Of a stretch of DNA of 64,000 bases, positions 26,005 through 34,620 are shown piece by piece; position 1 is the stretch's first letter; every line of letters starts with the position of its first letter. The notes under the pieces are model-generated. The model made no database searches. It was given only the letters and a program-made list of their open reading frames with translations, and was not told the origin of the DNA. The stretch lies in the NCBI GenBank assembly GCA_016795385.1, contig JAEUHI010000085.1, positions 62,001-126,000 on the forward strand. The letters run 5' to 3'. A program made the translations under genes and the position numbers. This stretch comes from Verrucomicrobiales bacterium. Its GTDB lineage: Bacteria > Verrucomicrobiota > Verrucomicrobiia > Verrucomicrobiales > DEV007.

Positions 26005-29000
26005 TCGGAAAGCAGGTCGCTGTGGCGCTTTTTCGCGAGGGCGGTGATGTCGGTCTTGATCTGGTCGGCCCGGTCGATCATGGCATCGATTCCGGCAATG
26101 AAGAGGATTTCCTTAATCTCGCCTTGGAGCTGGCTCACCCCGGTGCGATCCGTCCAGAAGTTCACCTTCTTCACCGAATCGCGCAGCCGCCGGACGATGA
26201 GGCGGGTGACTTGGGCGATCTTCTCGTCCACGGCAGCATCAGCGGCCTCCTCGACCCCACCGATCTTGCAGATCAGGTCGTAGAAGGGCACCTCCTGCTT
26301 GCTGAGATGATGCGGGTTTGCTTCCACCCCGGACCGACCGGCTAGAATTTCGGTCCTCAGCCCTTCCAGCGATTTGGCGAGGAGTTCCCAGTCGTCCTGA
26401 TGCTTGCGCATCAGCTCTTCGAGCTTGTCGCTCATCTTCTCGTAAAAGACCGGGTCCTCTTCGAAGTGAACCTTCGTGTGTTTGCGGATGGCGTGCTCCA
26501 TCTCGCTGGCCTTGGCCTTGGCACCCCGCGCCTTGCCGACGTGGGCGGTGAACTCGGGGGAGAACAACTCCACCGGCGGGATCATCGGGTTGATGCCGAG
26601 GCTGATGAGGTGGTCGTTCACCAGCTTCGCCACCTTCTTCCCCGCTCCGGCGATGTCGAGGGAGCTGTCCTTGTAGCGCTCCTTGGCGCAGGCCATGATG
26701 AAGCCGAAACGCTGCGCGGGGATGCGGTAGGGCTGCCCGGCCCGGTGGGGAAGGATGATCTCCAGGCTCTCCATGAATTTCCGGAGGTAAACGTCGTAGG
26801 TGTCACGGTTGCGCACCTCCTCCAGCATCTGGATGGCTTGCTCCAAGACTTCCGCCTCGGTTCCCCGGTCGGCGATGCGCTGCTGCACGAAGTCCTCGAT
26901 CTTCCCGACTCCACCGTCTTTGAAGAAATGGATCAGCCGGTGGTAACGGGATTCGAGGACCGGGACCTCCGACTCGATGCTCTTCAGGCTGTCCTTCACG
27001 TCCGGCTGGTCTTCCTCAGAATAGATCGCGAATGCCTCCTGCAAGTGGTTCGCCAGCCCGATGTAGTCAACGATGTAGCCGCAGTGCTTGTGTTTCGTGA
27101 CCCGGTTCACCCGGGCAATGGTCTGGAGCAGATTGTGCTCGGTGATCCGCTTGTCGAGGTACATTACCTGCTCGATGGGCGCGTCGAATCCCGTCAGGAG
27201 CATGTCGCAGACGACGAGGAAAGCCACGCCGGTCTCGGGCTTGGCCCAAACGCCGCCTTCCGTCTTCGTGAAGTCGAAAGCTTTCTTGAAGTTCGTCACA
27301 GCATTCAGTGACCTCGCCCGCTTCCGGGCCTCGGTGATCACAGCCAGCTCGTTCGTTCCGTCCGAGGAGACCACCGTCGCGACTTTTAGGAAACGGAGGC
27401 GATCCAGCAGCTCCTCGTCCCGGCTTTCGGCTTCCTCGCTCTCGGCGATGCGTTTGGCGAGGCTGCGCCAAATGGCCTCTTCGTATCGCACCGCGGCCAG
27501 CTTGGAATTGGCGACCACCTGCGCCTTGAAACCGTTGGGGAAGACATTGGCGAGATAATGGTCCACCAGATCGTCCGCGATTTCGGCGATCCGCTTTTCC
27601 GCTTCGAGGATGTCACCGGTGGCTCCGTAGCGCTTCTTGATCGCCAGCAGCTCCTCCGGGGTCCGTTTCACGAACATGTCTTCGAACTTCCGGTCGAATC
27701 CACTCTTGTCGTAAAGGGCCGTCGCCGCCGTCTTCCCCTCGTAGAGAATCTGCACGGTGGCTCCGTCGGCCACGGCATCCTCCAGCTTGTATTTGTCAAT
27801 GTACTCGCCGAAACGGCGCTGGTACCGGGTGCCCCGGTCCCCGGCGATCAGAGGAGTCCCGGTGAAGGCGATGGTCGTGGCATTGGGAAACGCTTCGACG
27901 ACATTGTGCCCGAGATCGCTGATCTGGGTGCGGTGGGCCTCATCGACGAGGATCAGGATGCGTTCGGAGTCGTTGACGATGCCGAAAGGGCTCGACCTCG
28001 GCACCGACTTCCCCATGGCCGCGGCCTTCCTCGGCCCATACTTCACGATGGCCTCCTGCACCGTGCTGGGCAGGGCCGATTCCCTTCCCTCGCGGAATTT
28101 GTGGACCATCACCATGTTCAGGTTCGAGGCGTGCGTCGCCAGCTCGGTTTTCAGGTCCTTGGTGCTCTCAATGAAAGAAACCGTCTCCCGGGCGAGGGCC
28201 GCGGTTTCGCCGAGCTGGTCCTCCAGATCGATGCGGTCATTCACCATCAGAATCTTCAAGTCCCGCAAATCGTCAGCCGATCGGATGCGACGCACGAGGA
28301 AGACCATCGTGATGGATTTCCCCGAGCCTTGGGTGTGCCAGACCGTGCCCGAGCGCTCCAGCGGTGTCTTCCCGCAGCGAAGCCTCGCGATCGTTCGCTC
28401 GACCGCCCGATACTGGGGATAGCGCCCCACGATCTTCACGACCCGGTCGGCGCTTGCTTGGTAGACGATAAAATTCCGAACCAGATTCAGGAGAGTTGAA
28501 GGAGCGAGCGTCCCCTGCACGAGGACTTCTTGGGGGCGTTCCGAACCCAAAGGTGACTCGAATTCCCGGTGCGCCTCGTTGGCGATGTCCTTCCACTGGT
28601 GGAAATGCTCCTCCCGGCTCGTGATCGTCCCGACACGGGCGTCTTCCCCCCACGCGAGGATCACCAGTTGATTCAGGAAGAAGAGCTTCTCCTCGCCCTC
28701 CTTCAGCCCGGCGGCGTGGGTCTCTTCCCGCTGGTTGGAGTAGCGCAGGAACTGCTCCAGCGCCTCTTGGAAAGGATTGGCGCAGGTCTCGTTGCGTTCC
28801 TTGCACTCGATCACCACGAGCGGCAGGCCGTTCACGAAGAGCACCAGATCGGGGATGATGCGGTTTTTCACCGCCCCGACCGTGTCGACCCGGAATTGAT
28901 TGATCGCCACGAAGTGGTTCCGCTCGGGTCGTTTGAAATCGATGAACTGCACCGCCGGGTATTCCTCCCCCGTCACCTCGTTCCGATCCACCGTATGCTT

Positions 29001-29309
29001 CAGCAGCATGTCGTAGGACGCGCTATTCGCCTCGATCAGCGATTTCCCGGGATGGGCGGAAAGGTCGCGCCGCATTTGGTCGAGCTGATCCGCCGTCAGC
29101 CATTCCTCACCCTTGTCCGTGCGGTTGATGTGGCGGACCGACCGCCGGAAGACCTCCGGCAGGATCGTCTCGCGGAAGTCCCCCCGCAGGCTGGTCGCCG
29201 GGTTGTCCGGGATGCCGAGAATCCCCAGAGCCCGGTGGTCGATCACCTCCCACCCGAGTGCGGCGAGTTGGTCGAGGAGGGGCTTTTCGACGTGGAGGTA
29301 TTCGGACAT
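26001..29309 (-). CDS. hsdR: Type I restriction enzyme R subunit
   Basis: This 1102-residue motor-nuclease of a type I R-M system cuts unmethylated DNA after translocation. The N-terminal PD-(D/E)xK nuclease is visible as IPDLVLFVNGLPLVVIECKER (~residues 150-170). The helicase has Walker A TQGSGKS near residue 326 and the DEAH box in LVDEAHRTQ near 453, with later SF2 motifs (AFTGTPL, then VCDMLLTGFDAP and TIARVNRV). Full length is normal. Notably it is separated from hsdS and hsdM by a plus-strand cassette and an HNH gene pair instead of being adjacent. Confidence 0.95.
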   Translation of the reverse strand: MSEYLHVEKPLLDQLAALGWEVIDHRALGILGIPDNPATSLRGDFRETILPEVFRRSVRHINRTDKGEEWLTADQLDQMRRDLSAHPGKSLIEANSASYDMLLKHTVDRNEVTGEEYPAVQFIDFKRPERNHFVAINQFRVDTVGAVKNRIIPDLVLFVNGLPLVVIECKERNETCANPFQEALEQFLRYSNQREETHAAGLKEGEEKLFFLNQLVILAWGEDARVGTITSREEHFHQWKDIANEAHREFESPLGSERPQEVLVQGTLAPSTLLNLVRNFIVYQASADRVVKIVGRYPQYRAVERTIARLRCGKTPLERSGTVWHTQGSGKSITMVFLVRRIRSADDLRDLKILMVNDRIDLEDQLGETAALARETVSFIESTKDLKTELATHASNLNMVMVHKFREGRESALPSTVQEAIVKYGPRKAAAMGKSVPRSSPFGIVNDSERILILVDEAHRTQISDLGHNVVEAFPNATTIAFTGTPLIAGDRGTRYQRRFGEYIDKYKLEDAVADGATVQILYEGKTAATALYDKSGFDRKFEDMFVKRTPEELLAIKKRYGATGDILEAEKRIAEIADDLVDHYLANVFPNGFKAQVVANSKLAAVRYEEAIWRSLAKRIAESEEAESRDEELLDRLRFLKVATVVSSDGTNELAVITEARKRARSLNAVTNFKKAFDFTKTEGGVWAKPETGVAFLVVCDMLLTGFDAPIEQVMYLDKRITEHNLLQTIARVNRVTKHKHCGYIVDYIGLANHLQEAFAIYSEEDQPDVKDSLKSIESEVPVLESRYHRLIHFFKDGGVGKIEDFVQQRIADRGTEAEVLEQAIQMLEEVRNRDTYDVYLRKFMESLEIILPHRAGQPYRIPAQRFGFIMACAKERYKDSSLDIAGAGKKVAKLVNDHLISLGINPMIPPVELFSPEFTAHVGKARGAKAKASEMEHAIRKHTKVHFEEDPVFYEKMSDKLEELMRKHQDDWELLAKSLEGLRTEILAGRSGVEANPHHLSKQEVPFYDLICKIGGVEEAADAAVDEKIAQVTRLIVRRLRDSVKKVNFWTDRTGVSQLQGEIKEILFIAGIDAMIDRADQIKTDITALAKKRHSDLLSE

Positions 29310-29466
29310 GCGGCTAGACGCGACGGGGCCGAATTTTCCGGCCTTTGGCCCATGATTTCAAGCAGTGATCGCAAGATGTCGCCCCTCCTTTTGGTTCCGA
29401 GCTGACGGACAGGCCTGAACTCAATCCCCATGCGGGCGCGCGCACCCCGTCAGGAAGAAAACTCTT

Positions 29467-29515
29467 GTTTCAGATTCCAAATCCCTGTAAGAGACTCCGA
29501 GAATCCGTCTGAAAC
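29467..29515. promoter_or_regulatory. Inverted repeat before the NdpA-like gene
   Basis: GTTTCAGA (29467-29474) and TCTGAAAC (29508-29515) are perfect inverted 8-mers, and the right arm ends only seven bases before ATG 29523. The 33-base separation is large for a terminator and no T-run follows. It sits in the divergent gap between hsdR and the NdpA-like gene. An operator site or leader hairpin is the likeliest reading. Confidence 0.4.
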
Positions 29516-29522
29516 CGTTCGT

Positions 29523-30617
29523 ATGAAGTATCTTATCGCGCATCGCCTCACAAAAGCGCAGCACACAAAGGAAGTAACCACGAGTTATGGGGATGAAGTC
29601 TTTGAAGGGGGGAACGAGACGGCAGAGAAGATCGCCGATCAAATGAGGAAGACCTTTCGACGACAGAGCTCACTGCTCGGAACCTTTTTTAAGGAAGATA
29701 ACACCCTCGGTCATCTGGCTCAATTGATAAACATCTACCTATCATGTGAGGAATCTCCAGAAACCTTTCACCAGCTCTCAATCGACGCCGTTTCTCATCT
29801 TAAATCAGAGATGGGAAAATCAACACTTACAACAGGCGGAATTGTACTCTTTGCTCGATTTGAGCATGAAGATGAGCGCCATATTCTCATTGCCCTCGTG
29901 AATGAGAACACCGTCCCTTGGTTCGATTCGAAAATGAGGCTCAAGGAGAATCAAAGTATCGACCTCGAAAAGCTACGACACGGCGTTCGAATCAACTTGG
30001 AAACGCACTCAGACCCGGACGAGTCTGGTGTATCCATCATGCATGGAGGCAGATCGAAAGAAGTCGATTACTTTTCAGACTTCGTCGATTTCGTGGCCAA
30101 AGAAGATTTGAATAAAATCACTTCACGACTGATCGAAGTGCTCGAAGACTTTATCTCAATGGACGAAAGCATCTCTGACGCCGCGTCCGCTGAAATCTTT
30201 GGTCGCGTTCACAGCTACGTCAAAGACCGCTACGAATCGGGAGAAAAAGTTACCCTATCAGGGATTGCCAATGCAGCCCTTCCCGACTCGCCCGAATCTC
30301 TACTAGATCATCTGTCAAAAGAAGACTCTGGAATTCCCGGAGAGTTCTCAGCGCCAAACAGCGCGCAAACTAAGCCAATGTTGCGATTCTACGAAAACCA
30401 AGATGGATTGAGCATATCCTTCGACAGATCAAAATGGGCACGGAATATTCGAGCGGAACTCACAGAGGAGGGAAATGTTCGTTCAGATCGAATTATTATA
30501 ATTCGCAACCCACCTGACAAGATGTGGGAAAAGCTCCGGAACAAATCGACCGAAGAAGAGAGGGTTGAGCAAATTCAACAATTAGAAAACGAAGAAGGTG
30601 AGAGAATTCTCAACTAA
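29523..30617 (+). CDS. NdpA/YejK-like nucleoid-associated protein
   Basis: ATG 29523 gives 364 residues; the frame open from 29430 adds an unlikely Arg-rich leader. The N-terminal region (MKYLIAHRLTKAQ, then LGTFFKEDNTLGHLAQLINIYLS and TGGIVLFARFEHEDERHILIALV) strongly resembles the NdpA/YejK family, cytosolic proteins that bind the nucleoid. Its sequence is clearly AT-richer than its island neighbours (I counted 28 G/C in 60 bases at 30121-30180). It is the first gene of a two-gene plus-strand cassette that splits the minus-strand restriction genes. The second gene follows after three bases, so the two are surely co-translated. Confidence 0.82.
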   Translation: MKYLIAHRLTKAQHTKEVTTSYGDEVFEGGNETAEKIADQMRKTFRRQSSLLGTFFKEDNTLGHLAQLINIYLSCEESPETFHQLSIDAVSHLKSEMGKSTLTTGGIVLFARFEHEDERHILIALVNENTVPWFDSKMRLKENQSIDLEKLRHGVRINLETHSDPDESGVSIMHGGRSKEVDYFSDFVDFVAKEDLNKITSRLIEVLEDFISMDESISDAASAEIFGRVHSYVKDRYESGEKVTLSGIANAALPDSPESLLDHLSKEDSGIPGEFSAPNSAQTKPMLRFYENQDGLSISFDRSKWARNIRAELTEEGNVRSDRIIIIRNPPDKMWEKLRNKSTEEERVEQIQQLENEEGERILN

Positions 30618-30620
30618 AAG

Positions 30621-31778
30621 ATGAGGTCTGGCTTTGAGGCTCTACACCGTATTTGCTCCCAGAGTGAGGTTAAATTTCACTCACCTCGGGGTACCGCGGG
30701 AATTTCGTTCGTCAATGAGAAAGACGCATCCGAAATCGATTTCAAGGAATTGGAAAGTTTGGACATTTTTAATAGGAAATCGCTTTCAGAAACTCTAACT
30801 TCGCCATTCCTAGCTGTTCCGAGAGACCCGCAAAATGTTTTCATTGGAGCAAATCTTGAAGATTTGATCTCCAACGGTCTCAACGATTGCGAACTTCCCG
30901 AATCTTTTTACTTGGTGGGCGAAAGATTCGGAAGATTCGGCGAAGAGTTCTTTGGCGAACAGCCAGCGCGGTTTAGTGAACTAAAACTTTGCGGTGAACT
31001 AATGGTTCGTCTGAGGCATTTGGCTGACAATCACGACACTTCTGGCAGCCTCGTGTTTCTCCGGCTCCGAAAGCTCTTAATTAGTCCCAAGCTTTCCATC
31101 GCTGACTTTACAGCAGCATGCAGAGTGAGCCCTTCGCTTGGTCGTCTTGTCAAGATGATTTCGTGCGATGAATTTACGGAAACAAAACAAGATATTTTCC
31201 GAAGCTGTCTAATTGAAGAATTTGCATCGAACGGAAACGGGCCTTCAATATCATTTGGCACACTTCTCACCCGGGTGGCCTCGCTTGAGAACAGATACGA
31301 CACTGACCTACAAATTTACATCAACGAACACGGGTTTGAGAGATTGCGTGATTCAGCAGTAGAACGAAAGGTTAGCCTAGGTTCGAAGATCGAAAACCTA
31401 GTGGTCAGCATCGAGGCTTTTTCCCTTACGATTCCGCCTGCAATTTATCTCGTAGCTGAAAAAGCGGATTCGAATAAGGGTTTCGGAAGATTCTTCGAAT
31501 TCTCGACAAATACGCTTCTTTTGGTTAGCTCTGTTATCTTTTTTATCCTGATGGTCATTGCTCATGTGAGGCACTTAGGATTAAATAAGGATATTGGCGA
31601 GGACATCAAGAAGGTGAGAAGTGATTTTGTAGAAAGGGCAGGCGAGAGTTATCGAGAGATCATCGGCAGTATTTTTGATCCCCTCGAACGGCGATTGATC
31701 TGGGCGAAATGGCTCAGCTTGGCTCGGGCCGGATTAGGCGCACTTCCCGCAATAATCGTATTATTCAAGATATTTTAG
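30621..31778 (+). CDS. Unknown protein with C-terminal membrane helices
   Basis: This 385-residue protein is not recognised. The first ~255 residues are soluble and mixed alpha/beta with no motif I can name. A hydrophobic stretch lies near residue 260-275, a strong transmembrane helix at ~293-315 (LLLVSSVIFFILMVIAHV), and another at the very C-terminus (LARAGLGALPAIIVLF). It starts three bases after the NdpA-like gene and shares its low GC (22 G/C in 60 at 31501-31560). A soluble sensor or partner-binding part plus a membrane end is the architecture of several abortive-infection effectors, but this is only an analogy. Confidence 0.7.
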   Translation: MRSGFEALHRICSQSEVKFHSPRGTAGISFVNEKDASEIDFKELESLDIFNRKSLSETLTSPFLAVPRDPQNVFIGANLEDLISNGLNDCELPESFYLVGERFGRFGEEFFGEQPARFSELKLCGELMVRLRHLADNHDTSGSLVFLRLRKLLISPKLSIADFTAACRVSPSLGRLVKMISCDEFTETKQDIFRSCLIEEFASNGNGPSISFGTLLTRVASLENRYDTDLQIYINEHGFERLRDSAVERKVSLGSKIENLVVSIEAFSLTIPPAIYLVAEKADSNKGFGRFFEFSTNTLLLVSSVIFFILMVIAHVRHLGLNKDIGEDIKKVRSDFVERAGESYREIIGSIFDPLERRLIWAKWLSLARAGLGALPAIIVLFKIF

Positions 31779-31970
31779 GGAATCAAGTCGGTTTTCAGGG
31801 GCGGGGAGGAAATGGTTGAGCCCTTATGATTTACCCGCAGATGTCAATCGATTTAAGAGCCGAAGGAATCTGAGTGAGTTGACGATTGAGCTTGTCTAGA
31901 AAGTCGGTTGCTGGGCGGTGAGTCAGGCCACTTGCAGAGCGCCTTCTGGGACTCTACTTTCACACGAGCT

Positions 31971-32390
31971 TCACATATCCCGGAAAATGTAATCCTCCGC
32001 AGCCTTCTCCCCGGCGCGAACAATCCGGACGAAGGTGCTACGGCTGGGGTCTTTCGCCTCGACGTAGTCCGCGACGCGTTGGCGGAGTTCCGGCTTCAAG
32101 CGAGCCCAGTAGAGGACTTCATAGTCGAGTTTGTGGCCGTATGGCACCGACAACCCCCGATGGCAGTTGATGCAGAGTACAAGGATGTTCGCCGGGTCCT
32201 TCCCGAACTCAGGGTAATCGTGGTAAGTGAGGATGTGATGGCTCTCGATTTGCCGGACCTCGGGACCGACCCCGCAGTTTTCGCAGAAGTTGCCTCTCTC
32301 AGTCCTGACGCGACGGCAGAACCGGCGGACGGATGGCGCTCTCCCGTTCGGAAGAGTGACATGCCGCTTTTCTGGAAAATTGGTTTCCAT
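31971..32390 (-). CDS. HNH endonuclease-like protein
   Basis: ATG 32390 gives 139 residues. The zinc-HNH core is CENCGVGPEVRQIESHHILTYHDYPEFGKDPANILVLCINCHRG, with both Cys pairs, the catalytic His pair and the Asn in place. The domain is small and lacks fused parts. It follows the unknown gene at 32411 by 20 bases on the same strand. A plus-strand 226-codon frame on the opposite strand is its shadow. HNH proteins in such loci are usually extra nucleases, but the target is unknown. Confidence 0.82.
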   Translation of the reverse strand: METNFPEKRHVTLPNGRAPSVRRFCRRVRTERGNFCENCGVGPEVRQIESHHILTYHDYPEFGKDPANILVLCINCHRGLSVPYGHKLDYEVLYWARLKPELRQRVADYVEAKDPSRSTFVRIVRAGEKAAEDYIFRDM

Positions 32391-32410
32391 CCCTTTGCCT
32401 TCGGCGGGCT

Positions 32411-33268
32411 TCAGCGCTCCCGGCGTTTCCACTCCAACAAGCCCTGCCATTCATCGGGGTCGGCAAGGAACTTGCGGATTATCTCCATGGCTGCCGGAAC
32501 AGTAAAATCGTCCTTTTCTGATTCCATCACGACTCCTGCCGTGCTGTCATTGTATTGGAAGGCGAAGTCTTCGTTCACAGCGCCGTAGACCGACAAATAC
32601 TCGTGCTCTCGGAGATGAAATTCGACCACCGAAAGCTGAGCGCCGCCGGGTAGCAGATTGAGTTGTTCCTCGATCTGAGCATCTGTGGCTCCCATGAGAC
32701 ATTCCTTGGGATGAAGCTCCTCAGTCCCAGACCAGCGGAGGAGCCGGATGTAGTCTCTCGCCTTGAATCCGGGCACATGATCCGCGCCGATCCTTTCGAG
32801 CAACGCGACCAGCCGCGTCCGTTCATCGTTGTATTTTTCCCCCCGTTTCTGATGGGCAATCTGCTCCGCGACCGATGCGGTGCGGGAAGTGGCCGCTCTC
32901 GGCGTGTCCTCGTATTCGAAAAGTGATCGCAAGAAGGTCTTAAAGAAGACGCCGACGGTCGCTCGGATCAAACCCGGCTCCGAGGTTTCCTCCGGCTCCC
33001 GCGGTGGGTCGAACAAGCCCATGGCGTCGGCAGCGTCGTAATGGGCTTTGCCTGCCTGCAAGTGCTTGGCCCACGCCTCCGCATGTCTGACCATTGCCGC
33101 GGGGACTTTTGAGGTCGGAAGGCGTAGCAATTTTCCGGCAGCACTCTGCTCGCTGGCGGCGATGGCCAGCATCTGCTCGCGGAGGGGTTGCGACTTCGCA
33201 ATGCGGTGCATCAGCAACGGCCAGATAATCTCTCTCAAGCGACGGTAATAGTTCCCGGCATCAGACAT
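32411..33268 (-). CDS. Unknown protein between hsdS and HNH gene
   Basis: This 285-residue protein is not recognised. It is Ala/Glu/Arg-rich and largely helical, with an acidic and basic mix, and no signal peptide or membrane helix. A possible conserved-looking part is the C-terminal half (VEFHLREHEYLSVYGAVNEDFAFQYN). It starts 41 bases after the hsdS stop and ends 20 bases before the HNH gene, so the three are probably one transcript. It may help or modulate the restriction complex; I have no motif to support that. Confidence 0.7.
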   Translation of the reverse strand: MSDAGNYYRRLREIIWPLLMHRIAKSQPLREQMLAIAASEQSAAGKLLRLPTSKVPAAMVRHAEAWAKHLQAGKAHYDAADAMGLFDPPREPEETSEPGLIRATVGVFFKTFLRSLFEYEDTPRAATSRTASVAEQIAHQKRGEKYNDERTRLVALLERIGADHVPGFKARDYIRLLRWSGTEELHPKECLMGATDAQIEEQLNLLPGGAQLSVVEFHLREHEYLSVYGAVNEDFAFQYNDSTAGVVMESEKDDFTVPAAMEIIRKFLADPDEWQGLLEWKRRER

Positions 33269-33309
33269 GATCGAACAGGGTACGGTGGAAGATTCAAGAG
33301 GGTTCGGTC

Positions 33310-34620
33310 TTAGGCCGGGAGTGAGTCGAGATCAATGGAATCGGCGGAGACCCGGCCCGTGAGGAGGTCTTGCATCAGGGCGGACTTGAGGTGGCGAAGT
33401 TTTTCAAGTTTTGCTTCTAGCTCGAACAATCTCACATCAAGAGTTCGCAATGTCTCACCAATGGTTTTCTGCTCTTCAATGCCCGTGGGAGCTGCGATCT
33501 TGTAGCGCTGGAAGAATCTAAGACCGATCGTCGGGATCGTGGTGCCTGTGGCAATGTTTTCAAATTCCCGTTTCTGCTTTTGGAGTAGGTAATACAGATA
33601 ATATCGATCAAGCTTTGATCCGCAAATCCAGCACATAAAGTGCTGACTCACAGCCATCGGAATGGTAGTTATTGCGCTCTTTCCGACGCCCGCATCTCGC
33701 GAGAGAACGACTATTCCGGGTGGATGTAGAACTGCCGAGGAATTGGCGACTCCCAGCTCACTAATCTCTTTATCAGTCTCTGAAATGTAGAGTCGATCAA
33801 GTCGCCATGAATCCGCAAGTGAAACCCACTTTATCCCTCCACCCCAATACTCTGGACGTGAACGGCTGGGGGTATGACCGCTCCCTCGCGTGGTAAGGTT
33901 ATCGAGCAAGCTCACCTCCCACTCCCTCGGAATCACGCCGAGTTCGCTTTCGCGGTAGAGATCGGGGCGTTCGGATGGGGGTGGGCGGAGCTGGCCGTCG
34001 GGGGTGACGCCTCGGGTGAAGAGGTCGTGGAGGAGGCCCTGCTTGATGGCCTTCTGCTTCTCGATCCGCGCCTCCGTCGCCTCGATCACCTCGTCCACCG
34101 TCCGCAGCACGGCGGCGATGCGGCGTTGGGTGGGGAGGGGTGGGATGGCGATGGGAATACGTGTCAATGAGACCAAATCCACACTCTCGACGGTAGTTCC
34201 CGCCTTTACAGCCTTCCGTAAAACCAGACCTTCGATGTTCTGTAATGCGTAGAAACAAAACGAGGAATCAATCCCACTCACCGGAGTGAGGACCTTCAGG
34301 TCTTGATTAACTGTGAAATCGACGGAACACCTTGCGATGGGGAATCGATGTCGAAGGATGCCACTTCGCACCACGATCAGAACGGAATTCCTTGGATAGA
34401 GTTTTAGCGCTGTGCGCTGAAGCGCTTCTGATGTGATTCTATCTTCCGATCCAACTAGCGAGGAGCCTCTAACGTCTTTCGGGGATAACCAAACGACATC
34501 CCCATCTTTCCAGAATCGGGTGTAATTCTTTGAGGGCGTAAGGCCCCCTGACCATGTCCCTAATGATCCGACGCTGGTCGAAGTCCAAGCTTGGGAGGCC
34601 GCCAGTTCTGCTTCACTCAT
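33310..34620 (-). CDS. hsdS: Type I restriction specificity subunit
   Basis: This 436-residue specificity subunit has two target-recognition domains separated and closed by conserved helical spacers. The first spacer ends IPIAIPPLPTQRRIAAVLRTVDEVIEATEARIEKQKAIKQGLLHDLF; the second repeats the pattern at IGETLRTLDVRLFELEAKLEKLRHLKSALMQDLLTG. The two domains recognise the two halves of a bipartite site, which cannot be predicted here. It overlaps hsdM by eight bases (34613-34620), so they are coupled. Full length; no break is visible. Confidence 0.94.
   Translation of the reverse strand: MSEAELAASQAWTSTSVGSLGTWSGGLTPSKNYTRFWKDGDVVWLSPKDVRGSSLVGSEDRITSEALQRTALKLYPRNSVLIVVRSGILRHRFPIARCSVDFTVNQDLKVLTPVSGIDSSFCFYALQNIEGLVLRKAVKAGTTVESVDLVSLTRIPIAIPPLPTQRRIAAVLRTVDEVIEATEARIEKQKAIKQGLLHDLFTRGVTPDGQLRPPPSERPDLYRESELGVIPREWEVSLLDNLTTRGSGHTPSRSRPEYWGGGIKWVSLADSWRLDRLYISETDKEISELGVANSSAVLHPPGIVVLSRDAGVGKSAITTIPMAVSQHFMCWICGSKLDRYYLYYLLQKQKREFENIATGTTIPTIGLRFFQRYKIAAPTGIEEQKTIGETLRTLDVRLFELEAKLEKLRHLKSALMQDLLTGRVSADSIDLDSLPA

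Noticed and set aside
31908..32588. 226-codon plus-strand frame
   Set aside because: Antisense to the HNH gene, which has a complete zinc-HNH core.
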